From Chromera velia (taxonomy: Eukaryota > Sar > Chromeraceae): a DNA stretch of 64,000 nucleotides. The notes beneath the pieces were generated by a model that was not told the origin of the DNA, made no database searches, and worked only from the letters and a program-made list of their open reading frames with translations. The stretch's first letter is position 1, and every line of letters starts with the position of its first letter. This document shows, in pieces, positions 43,856 through 56,949 of this stretch. The stretch covers positions 1-64,000 of the forward strand of contig JAHBMJ010002304.1 in assembly GCA_018398765.1 (NCBI GenBank). The letters run 5' to 3'. The position numbers were made by a program, and so were the translations under genes.

Positions 43856-44395
43856 GGTAGGTCTAGCTAGGTCTAGTTCTAGGTGTACTGGATATTTTTT
43901 ATTTAAATTGAACTAAGAATTAAATAAATTGAAGTGGTTAAAGCCCTAGTTAAAGCTATAGTCAGCCACTACTTTAGCTCTGACCAACCACAAGACATAA
44001 CATGCAATGTTGGTTTATCAACTTAGCGCACTGACTCATTCACACTTGCCAACACGACTAATAACACGAAATATCATACGCCATAATTAAAAGTCTAGCT
44101 GTTATAGTTAATTCTGAACTAAATGCTAAATATCGGCTATAACAATCTATATTTATATCTTTTTTGGGGAAAGCTGAAACGCGCTCAAACGTTTATAGTG
44201 AATGCCATTGCTAGCTATCTGATCAAGTGCTATGTTGTCATTCGAATACAAATATTTTATTGCTTATTTCAAGTTTAAAATCATTTGGTCAAGCACCATC
44301 ATACCACCATGATCCACCATGCAATTCTATCAGGACTAGTATCAGGAATTCTGTATTCCCCAGAGCTATTAATTCGACATCCTAACTTTCAACTC
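43856..44395. other. AT-rich 3' flank of RRP5
   Basis: AT-rich sequence with no gene. It probably includes the RRP5 3' untranslated region, but no polyadenylation signal could be assigned. Confidence 0.45.
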
Positions 44396-47300
44396 TTATT
44401 CATCCTCTTCCTCATTTTCCTCTTCGGTTTCATCTTCCCTGTCGCCCCCGTCTTCGTCCTCTTCCTCCTCTTCAGATGAAGACTCTGAGTCCGAGTCCGA
44501 GTCGGCATCCATACCCCCACCCCCTCCCTCTCCCTCCTGGGCCTGCCGAACGTAGTCCCGAGCCCTCTGCTTGACAGCCTCTGCTGCCTGGGTGTCGCCG
44601 ACACTGTCCTCGAAGGCCAACCACCTGCAAGAATAAATCAATATACTTCGATGAAATTCTGCCCTTGTTCATCATGCGCGAATCTAGATCTGCGGTAGTT
44701 CCTCACTGATCTGAGAGCTGTTCTGTGCAGCTGTCCGGTTGAGTCGAAAGAACATGGGTCCGTCGAGCGGTGGAAAGAGAGAGAACGGGTTCACGTTGAC
44801 AAAAGGAGTTCTTGAACTTTCATCAGGAGAAACATGAGGCCCCAAAGAGTACGGACGCTTGCACAAAAAATCCATGCACACATTGATCGAGGATCTCGAA
44901 GAAGAAAGCATCGCGCCCAGACACGGAGAGGATGGTCACTCAGAGTAAACAAGACGAAAAAGAGAAAATGAAGGAAAAAGACGGGAGGAATCGTCAGAAC
45001 AATTGTGGTAATCCAGCCTCGTTTCGTTCTTTCTTTCTTTCTTGCTGTGCATACCTTTTGAAGAAAAATTTCGCTTTCCGGGGCTTCCACTGTTTTCTCA
45101 ACGCCCCGTCGTATACTCTCCTGACGCTCGACAAGAGATCCTTTTGCTCCTTCTCCCCCTCCTTCTCTTCCTGCTTTCTCTTTTTCTTCGTGATACTCCC
45201 CCCCTCCCTCTCCCTTTGGAGGAGACGCCTCTCTCGGACCTTCTCGAGGGCCCCCCGGACGTGCCCCTCTAGACCGTCCAAATAGAGGGCGTACAGGTCA
45301 GTTCTGCCGGGGTGGTGACCGAGGAGTCCCTCAAAGAGGGCCATGCCTCTGCATTGCATAATTAAGAAGATACACATTCACTTTGCATACAGACACAAGA
45401 CAGAAACGCATGCATTCGAAGCAGTTCTGTAATGTTGCAGAAGTAGCATGTCTCCCTGTATTCTTCCGTCCCCTCCTCCGTCTTTCCATCCCCTTTTTCC
45501 CTTTTCTGTGCGTCGTCTATTCCGTCGTACTTATCCATTTGCTTCTTTTCGTGGTTCCGATTTTTACCCAGCACTTCAGTTGACCAACAGACATGAAAAT
45601 GAAGACGCATGACTTGATTGACAGACCTGTCAGCAGACCCTTGTTTGAACTCCAGCCTTGCCACCTTGCAGAGAATGTCGACGTGTTCTCTTTTGTCGAG
45701 GAGAGCGAGGCAACGAGGAAGACTGTCACGTGCCTCGGAGAGGAAGGAGAGCTGCTCAGCCTCTGTCGTGTCTCCCCGAGCCGCGGCAGCAAAGAGGAGA
45801 TTGAAACGACGAAGCCACATCTGCAGGCAGGGAGGTCGAAAGATACCAGGACATTTGGAGCTTCCGTTTTTGAGCAATTGATCTCCTTTTGCCTCTACAA
45901 TTAATTGACCGTCTTTCTACTCCCTTCACTCCTCAGCCGTCTTTTGAAACGAATGGTGAAATTTCATCGCGCGTCTGACTAGCTTTTCCGTGAAAAGAAG
46001 AGCAAAGAAGATGTTATGAGAAGGGCTGACGAAAGATGGAAGGAAAAGAGACGCATGCTGAGAGAACCAGACAAACAGAACCAAGTCATCGTCTCTGATG
46101 CCTCTCATTTCGACACTTGATTGATGCGCTTCTCTTTATAATTGACTCTTGCTTTTTGAATGTCGTCGAGCGCGTAGGCGAATGGATACATCTGCTCATC
46201 TGAAATCAGAGATATTTGCGTACCTCTTTTGACTGTTTCAGCTTGTCGGTGGCCTTCTTGGCAGCTTCCCGAGCGGCCGTGAGGTCTCCCTTTCTCTCGA
46301 GGGTCGTTACCAGGGCGCTGTGGGCGTCCTTGAGGAGATTCACCTGGCAGGCTCTGCAGATAGAGAGGGAGAGAGGGAATGGTGGGGAGGATAGAGGCGT
46401 TTGAGAGGGGAGCAGACGAAGACGCAGAAAGGTGAGGCGAGAAGGGAAGAAAGGCAGTAAAGGCGTCTCCTGAAGGATTGTGCACGTGCAGCGTTTACTC
46501 GAAAGAGTCTTCAAGATGCTCTGACGACTTTTGAAAGAAAAACAGGGAGGATAAACGGACCTTTTGAATGTGCTGTCAAGTCGTGCCTTTGTGCCGAAAT
46601 TGGCTTCCAGATTTAAATAAGCAGTCCAGACGTTCAGCCTCTCCCGGTCAGAGGCCTGTGCCATCTGCTTCACTGCTCTCTCCGCCACCTCCCGGGCCTT
46701 CTCAACCTCTGCGAGCTGAACGTGGTGTGCCATGTACCTGCATGCACGCATCAGTCCACTCATCCATTCATACATGCATGCACCCATCTGTCCACTCATA
46801 CATTCATACATGCATGCACGCATTGAATTAAAGGACTCACTCATCCACTCATTCATGCATTCATTCCCCCTGCGTACTATGAGCGCTCATGGCTGTGTGA
46901 GAAGAGCGCATATATGCCGTCCCCCTTCTTTGTTCCTGTCACGGTCTGCCCTTCGTATCATCCCACAAAGAGAACAGGAGGGAAGGGAAAACCACAAAGA
47001 GAACAGGAGGGAAGGGAAAACCAGAAAAGAAAGGAAAGAGACAAAAAAGAAATGGTTGCCAGTTTCTTCTCATCAGAAAGATGAAAGATCCAAAGGAGAC
47101 GAGGACTGCGCGGAATACATGAACACACGCGAACATCTCGTTTCTTTCCGGCGTTTGTGTGTGTGTGTGTGTGTGTGATTCTGAAGACTCTACTTTGGGT
47201 GCTGACTTGATCCATACAACACTCGAGAGCCTCTGGGTGAGGAGGAGACGCTCGAAGTCTTCGGCCTGTTGAGGTGCGTCCTGCCAACTTCCCTCAGCGA

Positions 47301-50035
47301 CCTTTTCCTCCTGTACTCTCACTTCAGCCTCTCTCCGTTTCCTTTCTGCGTCTTTCATTCGTTTCGTCTTTTTCTTCTTCTTTCCATCCTCTGCCTCATT
47401 CTCCCCCTCTTCGTCCTCTTCATCTTCCTCTTCATCTGCTGCTTTGGGGACAGCAGCTGCGTGAGATGAGGAGGCGAACTGAAGATCTCCCCACATGAGA
47501 GGATTGGCAGATGATTTGGTGAGACCAGAAGGAAGACCTAGATGCCCCTCCTCTTCTTCCCCCTCCTCTACTTCTTCAGCCTTCCTTTTAACAGGCCCAT
47601 TGGCAGAGGTAGAGGAGGAGGGTGGGTGGCCGTTCGGAATTGAAGAAAAAAAATCAGTCCCCTCCATCTCCTCATCTTCATCGCCCTCGTCTCCCTCTTC
47701 CTCATCTTCATCCTCGTCCCCATCTTCTTCATCCTCATCCTCATCCTCGTTTTCTCCTTCACTCCCCTCACTTTCTTCTTCTTCTTCCCCCTCTTCCTCT
47801 TCGTCTTCGTCCTCAAAGTCTTCATCGTCACTCTCATCCTCGTCCTCATCTTCCTCTTCTTCCTCATTCTGACCAGCTTCCATTGGCTTGGATGACTTAC
47901 CAACTTTTCCTAATCCCTCCATTTCCTCTTCCTCTTCTTCGCCACTCTTTTCTTCCTCATCCTCATCCTCATCCTCATCGTCATCTTCTTCTTCTTCCCC
48001 CCCCTCTGCATCTTCCATTTCGACGTCCTCTTCCTCCTCGTCCTCTTCTCCCTCTTCCTCTTCTTCTTCCTCTTCCGTCACTCCTTTCCAGAACCCCCCC
48101 GCTCCTTTCCCTCTATCCGTTTTCTTTTTCCCTGCGCTCTCTTCTTGCTCTTCATCCTCCTCCTCTTCCCCTTCTTCATCTGAAACATCCCCTTCCTCTT
48201 CCTCCTCTTCTTCGTCTTCATCCTCCTCCTCCTCCTCCTCTTCATCCATAGCAAAATACGAAGGTTTCATTCCCACCCGAATCCTGCCGTCCTCGTTCAT
48301 CAACACTTGAACCTTCACCCTGTCACCTTCAGAGTAAGAAGAAGCAGCAGTGCTCTTATCGTCTGCAACCTCATCTCCCTTGCACAGGGCGTCAACCTCA
48401 GACCCCTCCAGACGAACGATCAATCCCTTCACGTCTCCCAAAACTTTCTTCACTCGAGCTGCCAGGTGGTCTCCCACCTGCGCAAAAATGTCAGAACCAA
48501 CCGACGGTGATCGAAAGACTTCATTCACATCTGAACATCTTTTTGGCCCCTCAAAGAGCCTATCAATGAAGATGGATGTCCACAAAGGCTGAATGAGGAT
48601 CTGCTCGGAGAGTCCAGAGAGAGTGTCAAAAGGAACATATGGAACGTTTGAAAAAGGCAAAAATAGAAAAAAAAAAAAAAACCGTGTGGGAAAAGTGAAT
48701 GCTTGTTCACCCTTCCCTTTCCTCCGCACGAACTCAACTCAGAACCCACTCTGATCATGTCGATGGTTAATTTCGGTTTTCTCTTCAAGGAGAGGTCCAC
48801 CTTCTTGTCCTTTGCAAGCACCACGCGGGCCCTCTTGACCAGACTGCAGATCGGAAACAGCGCTGCCGCCTCGTCCGCAGAGGTGAACCCCCCCTCTCTT
48901 CGGACCTCCCCAAGTTTGATGCTTCCGTGGAGGACACGGGAGAGAGTCAACTCAACCCCCATCTTCCCGGAATTCGACACGTACCCACACACCTCGTCGT
49001 CCTCGTTCAAGGCTTCCGCTTTCATGGGCCGCTCTCCACAAGCAGCAGACAGACTTTCCGGGGTCTCGGCTTCCACCACAGAGGGGCGCAGGGAAACGCC
49101 TGAGAAGGAGAAAAGGAAACGCAGAGAAAATCCATCCGTCAATGTGAATGAGTATGATAGCAGTTCCACCACGTCGCATGACAACATCACAAACACATGC
49201 CAGAGAAAGAGAGAAAGAAAAGAGCTGCATGGGTCGGTTCGAGTGGTGACGGAGTTCCCGCTCCCTGAGTGAGTGAGTCTGGCTGTCGGGCTAGTTGTAC
49301 GAGTGACTGCCTGAATGTAGGCATGATTCACTAAGAGTGGGTGCGTGAATGACTGCCTTACTGAATGACTGACTGCTTCACCGACTGACTATAGAACGGA
49401 ACAGATCCGCCTTCTTTGTCGCCCTTCTTCTTTCCTCTCTTCTTGTCCCCTGCGTCCTCTTCCTTCTCCTCATCACCCTGAGCGTCCTTCATCATCTCCT
49501 TCAATTGTAGAGAGACAACTACGCGGGAAGGGAGAGGGCCCAACACGCGCATCCTCACAGGAGTACCTCGTTTGAGAGAAGCGAAAGGTTTCACCTTCCA
49601 GTCATCGTGAATCTCGGTGATGTGCGCGTGACCGATGAATTTCTTTTTCTTTTCTTCTCCCCCGATGCCCGTGTGAGAAATGGAAAAAGACACGACAGCA
49701 CCGAGAGCAATGGAAGGCAAGAGCTCACCCTTCGGCCCTGTGCGATGCACCTTGTCTACCTCTCCTTCAAATGCAGACCCAATAATTTCTTTTGGCTGTA
49801 TTGCTTTTCTCTCAGCTTCCTCTGCCCTCTTCTGTTTCTTCGCTTCCTTTTCCTCCTTTCTTTTTTCCTTTGCCTGCTGCCGCTTCTCTCTGGCCTCTTC
49901 TTTCGACTTCCGCATCTCTGAAGCCGCCTTTGCCCTCTCCTGCCAGATCTCCCCACTCAGATCGAGAGAGAGACTCAACTGGCCTCCTCTTCTCCTCACT
50001 GCAGCCTTGTCAACACGGATGACTCGAACCTGAAG

Positions 50036-50067
<32 letters not shown>

Positions 50068-50713
50068 ACACAAACGTATACAGAGTTGACAGGGACAAGT
50101 CGAAGCTGTGCGAAGAGATACAAGCAAAGGGAGAAAGGCACAGTGAATAGAGAAACTTCACGTGGCTTCTATCATGATGAGATCAGAGACATAAGAGCAA
50201 CAAGCTGCCTCCACAGGGTTTTCAACTCGACCAGCACAAAGAAAGCGCGCCCCAACAACTGACACAAACATCCACCCCCCCCCCCTCGTTGCAACTTCCT
50301 GACACCCCTTCCTCTGTCCGACCTGCACAAGTCCTCCCTTTCCGATTGCCGACAAGTGGCTGGCCGTCTCCGCCTTCCTCTCTAGTTCCCCTTTCGGGAG
50401 CAGTCCCTTCACACCCCCGTAGAATCCTACGATGATGCCCTGCTCAATGAAGTCAATCACAGTCCTGCAGGGAGAATATAACCAGAGAAACCATAAGAGC
50501 ATGCAGAAACGTATCCAGACCCCCCCCCCAACACACACACGCACATGCACATGCACAGAGAGAGACACTGTTTCCATTCAGGCTTCTAGAGAAGTCTCGC
50601 TTCCCCTTCCACAAACTACCAAGCCAGCCCATCATCATGTTGCATGACCCACTCTGTCTCTCTCGAACGTCCTCCTTGGCCCTGAATAATAAATCGATAG
50701 AGACAGGACAGAG

Positions 50714-50762
<49 letters not shown>

Positions 50763-53700
50763 GAGCTGACCCCCACACGACGTCCCCCACTTCCACAGCG
50801 TCTGCAGAGGTCACCGGCTTTTCGTCCTTCAGAATTGTCTTCTTGGCAGACAACAGGAGACGCCTGTGAGGGACAAGCGGGGAAACAGGCAAACGGCACA
50901 GAGAGGAGAGAGGAAACACAAGCACTTACAAAGGAAAATTTCCTGTGAATGATGCACACGCAAACAGGCGACAGTCCATTCTTTGACGAAATGTTTGAAG
51001 ATCGAATACAGCAGTGGAGATGAAAGGAGCTCTTCCATGCGTACACAGAGGAAGCAGCAGACGGATGAACTTTCAGCTCTCCACCAAGCGAGCAAGAAGT
51101 ACCAGACAAGAGAACAAACAATTGCGGAGAAAACCATCCCTCGCAGAGAAGAAAAAACAAAAAAAGAAAGTGACAGAAAGACCGCACACATCCCCACCCA
51201 CTCACCTACCCAAGATGGTCCACAGCGAGCACTCGGACTTTCGCCTTGATGCCCTCCTTGAACCTTCCCAAAGGCATTTCCTTCAGGGGCACGTCCGTGA
51301 GGTGGACCAAGGGGATGAACCCGGTCACGTAGGGGGAGAGACGAACGAGAAGGCCGTTGTTGAGAATGCGGAACACAGAGGCAGTCACGATCTCACCGGG
51401 CTGCAGGGCCGTGTGGAAAGAGAATGTATAGGAAAAAAAAAAAAAAAGAGAATGCGGAACACTGAGGCAGTCACAATCTCACCAGGCTGCAGGCAGGGCA
51501 GACAGGAGGAGAGCGGATGGGCAGTTCGAGGAGGAGAGCATGCCTTGCTTTTCTCGGCTCATGTCGCTTGCCTTTTCAAGATCCTTCCGGATTCTTCTCG
51601 GCAATCCCTCCGTCGTTTGGAAGGAACAAGTAGCGTTTGTCTACACGGAGTGCTGTTCACTTGCTAATTGATGGCTTTACTTATCTCACACACGCTCACA
51701 TACACACAGACAGAGGGAGGGGGGAAGAGAGAGCGTTTGAAAGACCAACAACATGCGCCCGCCCAGTCAGATAGATTCTTCTCCTGTCCATGCACTCACT
51801 CCCTCAGCCGACCTTCACGTCCCTCGGTGAGACGATTTTCTCTTCCAGGAAAGAGGGCTGGCAGGACACGACCACGATCGCGTCTGTCTGGTTCACGTGG
51901 ACGATCCGACAGGGGACCTCAGATCCCACAGACACGACCTCAGATGCCTTCGTGATTTGTTTGTCTGACAAACGCGAAAGCTGCAAAGAAAAAGGGGGGG
52001 AGCGGCTTCCAGACAACCAGGCAATGTCGATTGAGTCCCAGTCGATCTCAAGCAAACCACACATCAGGCAAGTCTTCGAGATATAAGATGAAATTGGATG
52101 GACTGCAACAGAAGCAGAGACAGACAGATCGAAAGAGGGAAGTCAATAGACGAAGCATTAATTGACAAAACAACTCACATGGCAGCTGGCCAGGGCGACA
52201 GGCCGTCTCTCCCCCTTCCCCTTTTCTCCACCCTCCCCTTCCGAAGAAGACGAAAAAACCAAGAACTTCGCACCGATACGATCGATCACCTCCACCTGCA
52301 TACAGACAGAGGGACGGGCAGAGGAGGAGGGAAATGAAAGCTTTATGAAAAAGTTATTTTCCCAGTGGCCATGGAAAAAATCTAGGCATCCTGCTTGGGA
52401 TTTGGCGTCACTGAATCTCGGACTTCACCCGAAATCATCTCCATCATGGTCCCAAACCTCAAAAAGAAAAACAGAAATCATGCCAAAGAAGCCCCATACA
52501 GAAAAAGGCTACGGGCTAGTCCAGAACAAAACGCAGCCCACACCACCACCCCCCCGTTCTTTCTGACTGACCGTGAGTGCCCTCGGAATTCTTGTGCCCG
52601 GAAGGCCCAACCCCAGCGGCAGTGTTCCCACTTTCCACTGGACGAGAGGGGGCAGAAGAGAGAGGACCACACGGCGGTTTCGAGGCACAAACGCAAGCAC
52701 ACGGGCAGTCACGCGTGTGCCAACGGAGGGCGGAGGGGCGCCTCCCCCAAACACAGGATGCCACGAGTGCGGGTAGGGAACAAAGCCCTGCAAGGTGGAT
52801 GGATGGATGCATTGAGGTATGCCTTCGTGTCTCCTTTATTAATGCATTTCCGTTTGTGGTCCTCCCATCACCATGTGCCTCTTTGTCGTGCAGGGGGGCA
52901 CCTCCTTCAGCGTACAAAAGATCGAGGGGTTTTGCACCGAGAAAGAGAATGCAGCTCTTGATAGGCAGGAGAGCATGAAACAGGGAGCCTTCTGATACAT
53001 ACAGACACATATGCGACGAAGAATACCCCCACATACAAACATACACACACAGACCCAGACACACACGCGTTCCCCTACCCCCCCCCTTCCCCCACATTGA
53101 GAGAGAGAGGAAGGGAAGGCACCTCTAGAAAGGCAACAAAGCCTGAATGAAACACAGGAAGGACTTTTTGTACCCCAGGCATGCCTCCCACCCACACCCA
53201 TGCACTCACTACCTCACCTGGAGACTTCCACAAATGGCCACAACAACATTTCTTCGAAAGAAGGTGTGCGCCCCTGCGTCCTTTTTTGTTGGTTTTCTTG
53301 GAAGGAGAGATCCCGTCTGGCTCTTCCCCCCTCCCGCCCCCTGTTTGTTCTTTTTGCCTTTCGAGTCCTCCCCCGTCTCTTGCATAGCTGCCTCTGCCGC
53401 TCTCGTGACTGTGCCCTCAACAAGCAACCCCGCTCGAAGGGCAGATAGAGAGACGGGAGAGGATCTGGAGATGGCGAGGGACGGGTCCAGACTCCGACTG
53501 CACTCGAGAGGAGCCGAACCTGCAACCACACAGACGCCCCAGAAATGCCATGAGAAAATAGGGAGAGGAAGGTAAATAACCTCAATCAAAGGCTAATCAT
53601 GTCAAACCTCTACCCTCCCTCCATCACAGAGAGAAACCACACACAGATACAAGACATCAAAGGCCAAGAAAGAGTATCAGAAACAGAGAAAAAACAAGAC

Positions 53701-55544
53701 CGGATAAAGCAAACAACCAACCTGATTTGATTTTCCTCACGCAGACAAACACGACCTGTCCCACAGAGACGGGCCCTTCCGAGTCTCCCTTGTCTTCTTC
53801 CCCTGTCTTCTCGGTTGCCTCTTCAAGGCTCTCTGCCACTTCCGCCCCTTCCCCTTTCTCCTTCTTGAGGAACCCCTGGAGACCCCGAATGCCAAAACTG
53901 AGAAGGAATCCCTTCTCTTCCTCCGAACGCACGGAAGCGGGGAGCCACTGAGAGAGAGAGAGAGGGGGAGAGAGAGAGAGAGAGAGAGAGAGAGGTGTGT
54001 GGGAAAAAAACACACAAATCCTTCAGAAGAAGCAAACAGGCCCGCGTGCACATGAAAGAGAGGAGGACAGTTCCAAAAGTCACCGAAACGCAGAATCATT
54101 CCTCCGTCACAAAGTCAGACCACCGAAGCGACCAACCCGACTAAGCTCTAAAGTGACACAGATTATCAGTCAAGAGGTTGGAAAAAGAAGCCCACAGTGC
54201 GTCTGACTGACTGACTGACTGACTCACTGACCATGTTTGGAGTCATCGTCTGCTTGCCCAGCCCCGCATTGAGCAGAGACGGTCTCAGCGACAGTTCGAT
54301 TCTCTTCTTCTTCATCCCCCCACTGCCTCCAACAGCGTCACTCCCCCCGGCACCCTCCACAACGACGGTACACACAAACTGCCCGACTTTGAAGTCCCTG
54401 TCCAGACTTGTGAACACATCCTGAGAGAGGAAGGCATCAAGCGAGTGAGAGCGGGAAAGAAAGAGCGAGATCAGCTATTTCGTGCTCAAAAACGGATATC
54501 AGGACGGCAACAGTCACACGCGCGTGCGCGCACACGCACACCATAGAAGAGATGGAAAGGGACAGGGTCCAAAGACCACGATACTTACTCACTTACTCCA
54601 CTCACCCAGAGATACAATTACGAAGACTGAAATTGTCAAGATTTTCAGCGGAACGAACAAAACCAGAACCACACTATCCGGACCCACAGACACAGGCCAC
54701 CCACCCTCCCACTCAGACTGCCCCGATCGAGGAACTCACCTTGATGTTCCAGCTCTCCTCCAGGTCATGCAGGTCGTATGCCTGTTCCTTAGAGATATAC
54801 CCTGTCATCGCGAAGGGCAGAGAGACCACAAGTTCATGAGGAAACACCTCACGGACAGACCCCACAATGAGAGTGCCTGCCTCCAGGTCCTGAGAGAGAG
54901 AGAGAACAAATGCACACAGGAGAGAGGAGAAAAGAGATGCAATGCAGACTGAGCCGACAACTGGCTCGCGCATTTAGAATTTCGGCAATTTCGATTCTGC
55001 TTGCTCAAACCGTTTTCATCATACGCAGACAGTCAGGCGTCTTCGCGGACACAAGGAAGGGGGCGCCAAAACACAAACGCACGCCTACAATCTTGGGTAG
55101 AGGCACTCCGGCGGCGAGAAATACTGGTGATGGGAAACTTTCCAGCAGATAGACGGTGCGATCCAACGGGAGAACAGAAAAAGAAGTGCAGTAGAGGCAC
55201 GAGACGGCAAGTCAAGGAGACGGCACTCCACACTTCTGGTGAGTGACCTTATATGATAAAGGCCTGATTGTTTCAGGGCTTGCCAAGAGGACAGAGGGGA
55301 CTCCAGTGTAGACGCCCTCCTCGATGTCTTCATTCGTGTGCCTGGGGGCTTTCCTGAAGCTTCGTTCCTCTCTGTAAAGATCTTCTTCATCTTCATCCTC
55401 CAAGTGTGTATCTGTTGCTCCCCTTTTTGAAGCCTTGCCTTTGTCTCTCTTCCTGTCAGAAGCAGGGGGAACAAAATCGGAAGTCGACACACGAAGGGTC
55501 TTGCCTCCTCCACCTCCTCTGGGAAAATAAGTCTCGTCGTCCAT
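44396..55544 (-). CDS. RRP5: RRP5/PDCD11, rRNA biogenesis factor
   Basis: RRP5 binds pre-rRNA in the nucleolus and is needed for both small- and large-subunit processing. Nineteen exons join in frame: 55544-55248, 54889-54740, 54420-54232, 53947-53722, 53519-53218, 52787-52572, 52295-52179, 51980-51813, 51400-51210, 50863-50771, 50464-50323, 50029-49390, 49099-48750, 48477-47207, 46737-46561, 46353-46224, 45820-45627, 45348-45055, 44624-44396; 1791 residues, matching the family's usual length of about 1730-1870. The N-terminus has ETYFPRGG, a family hallmark, then repeated S1 RNA-binding segments (for example GTLIVGSVREVFPHELVVSL and GFYGGVKGLLPKGEL). A Lys/Glu coiled coil lies near residue 750 and an almost pure Asp/Glu tract at about 1105-1330. 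The last 370 residues are HAT repeats, with DFERLLLTQ, SSVVWIKYMAHH, AREVAERAV and KAKFFFKR, then an acidic tail. Confidence 0.95.
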
Positions 55545-56416
55545 CGGAGTCTTCTTTTTGGTGGAACTTTGGGGAGGGCAGAGAAGGGCGGGACACTTTT
55601 GCACTCAAAAGGCGCACCCAGCTGGGTCTTTCTCTACTCAACAAATGAGGGGTGCCAACTCAAGGGACTGAGGTCTACGTGGATTTTCTCATCTGAACTG
55701 TCTTGCTTAGGTTGCTGGGAGTGCACAACTCTCGATCCGACATTCCATCTCCGTCGGACACTCTCTCGGAGTTGGAAACTTCCATGCATGGTCCTTGATA
55801 TATATCGATATATAGACGATCCTTGACGGTTGTCGCGCCCCCGCGCCCCTGGGCAGCGCGCCGCTAGCTGCCCCCGGCGGCGGCCCCTCGTCCCCCTCCC
55901 AGGCCGCAAGAGCACCCAAAACATGTATCTTCAACTTTTTTTCGACCTAAGGCACCAATCAAATCACTATCTAGATCACTGTCATTATCACTGACAGAGT
56001 GCTGACAGAGTCCCCGGTGTACGGGCAAGAGAGAACGGAGATGTGTAAAGCATTGAAATTTGAAAAGGGCTGGATTGGAATGAGAAGAGAGAATAAAGAA
56101 CCAAAGAAAATTACAGATCAATAGAAAGAGGAGAAAACCCGCTGGACGGAGATCGAGTCAATCTCTTTATATTTCTAATAAATACTAATAAATAAAGGCC
56201 ATTTCAATAAATAAACTTATAGGAAAGATCTGGGGAAAGCAACATTCCAAAGGAGAGTTTCTAAGGAGAACCTAAACCTACTACAACCTAGTAAAGTATG
56301 CACCAAGGCCAGGCAGCGAGCTAGACCACGGGAAGCTCATGAGAAATCCTCATGAAATAAAACGATGGATACCCTAGGATACCCGCACAAAGATATAGAC
56401 AGTAATAGATAGACAA
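55545..56416. other. Upstream region of RRP5 and spacer
   Basis: The first 150 bp probably hold the RRP5 promoter and 5' leader. A very GC-rich block lies at 55820-55915, then AT-rich DNA to the retrotransposon. No gene is supportable. Confidence 0.5.
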
Positions 56417-56421
56417 GGAGT

Positions 56422-56725
56422 AGAAAGATTTATATGTAATCTATCGGCCCTCGGGCCACAGGCACACACAGTACTCTTACGTTGCTCCTATTTCTAGAGC
56501 TTGTGTCAACAGAGTCTCTTTCTCAACTTTATACAAGCAGCAGTCTCTTGTTTTATCTGACTCTTCAATCTGAATTTAATTACTGCAATGCATGCATTTG
56601 TATACATGCATTTAATTCTACATGCATGGATTTGCAAGATGTCCACGCGCTCGGTCTTGGCTCAATGGAAGGACGCTACGCCGCGGAGCCGGTTGGCCGG
56701 TGCCGGTCCCACTGCGCGTCTTTCT
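56422..56725 (-). repeat. 3' LTR of the copia element
   Basis: 304 bp. In element orientation it begins AGAAAGACGCGCAG and ends AATCTTTCT, so its terminal inverted repeat is AGAA/TTCT and not the usual TG/CA. It differs from the other LTR at roughly 15-20 positions. Confidence 0.92.
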
Positions 56726-56949
56726 CACCCCTCCATCTTGTTCAAATCCTTTTTCTTATTCGTTTCTGTCCTCTTGCTTCTTTTCATGCAAATTCTTTGC
56801 CTGGCCAGCAGGGTTTTGTTAGTGCGTTACCCATCTGAACTTGGCGCCTACATCACATCACTTTCCCCCCGGTCCTGCCCAGTTCTTGGATCACAAAGTC
56901 CAGCATCCCTTGGGATGTTCCGTCTGCTGCGACCCCCGACCTCAACTGC

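Noticed and set aside
47495-48310. Ser/Pro/Leu-rich + strand ORFs
   Set aside because: Complement of the acidic tract of RRP5, which has strong support on the minus strand.
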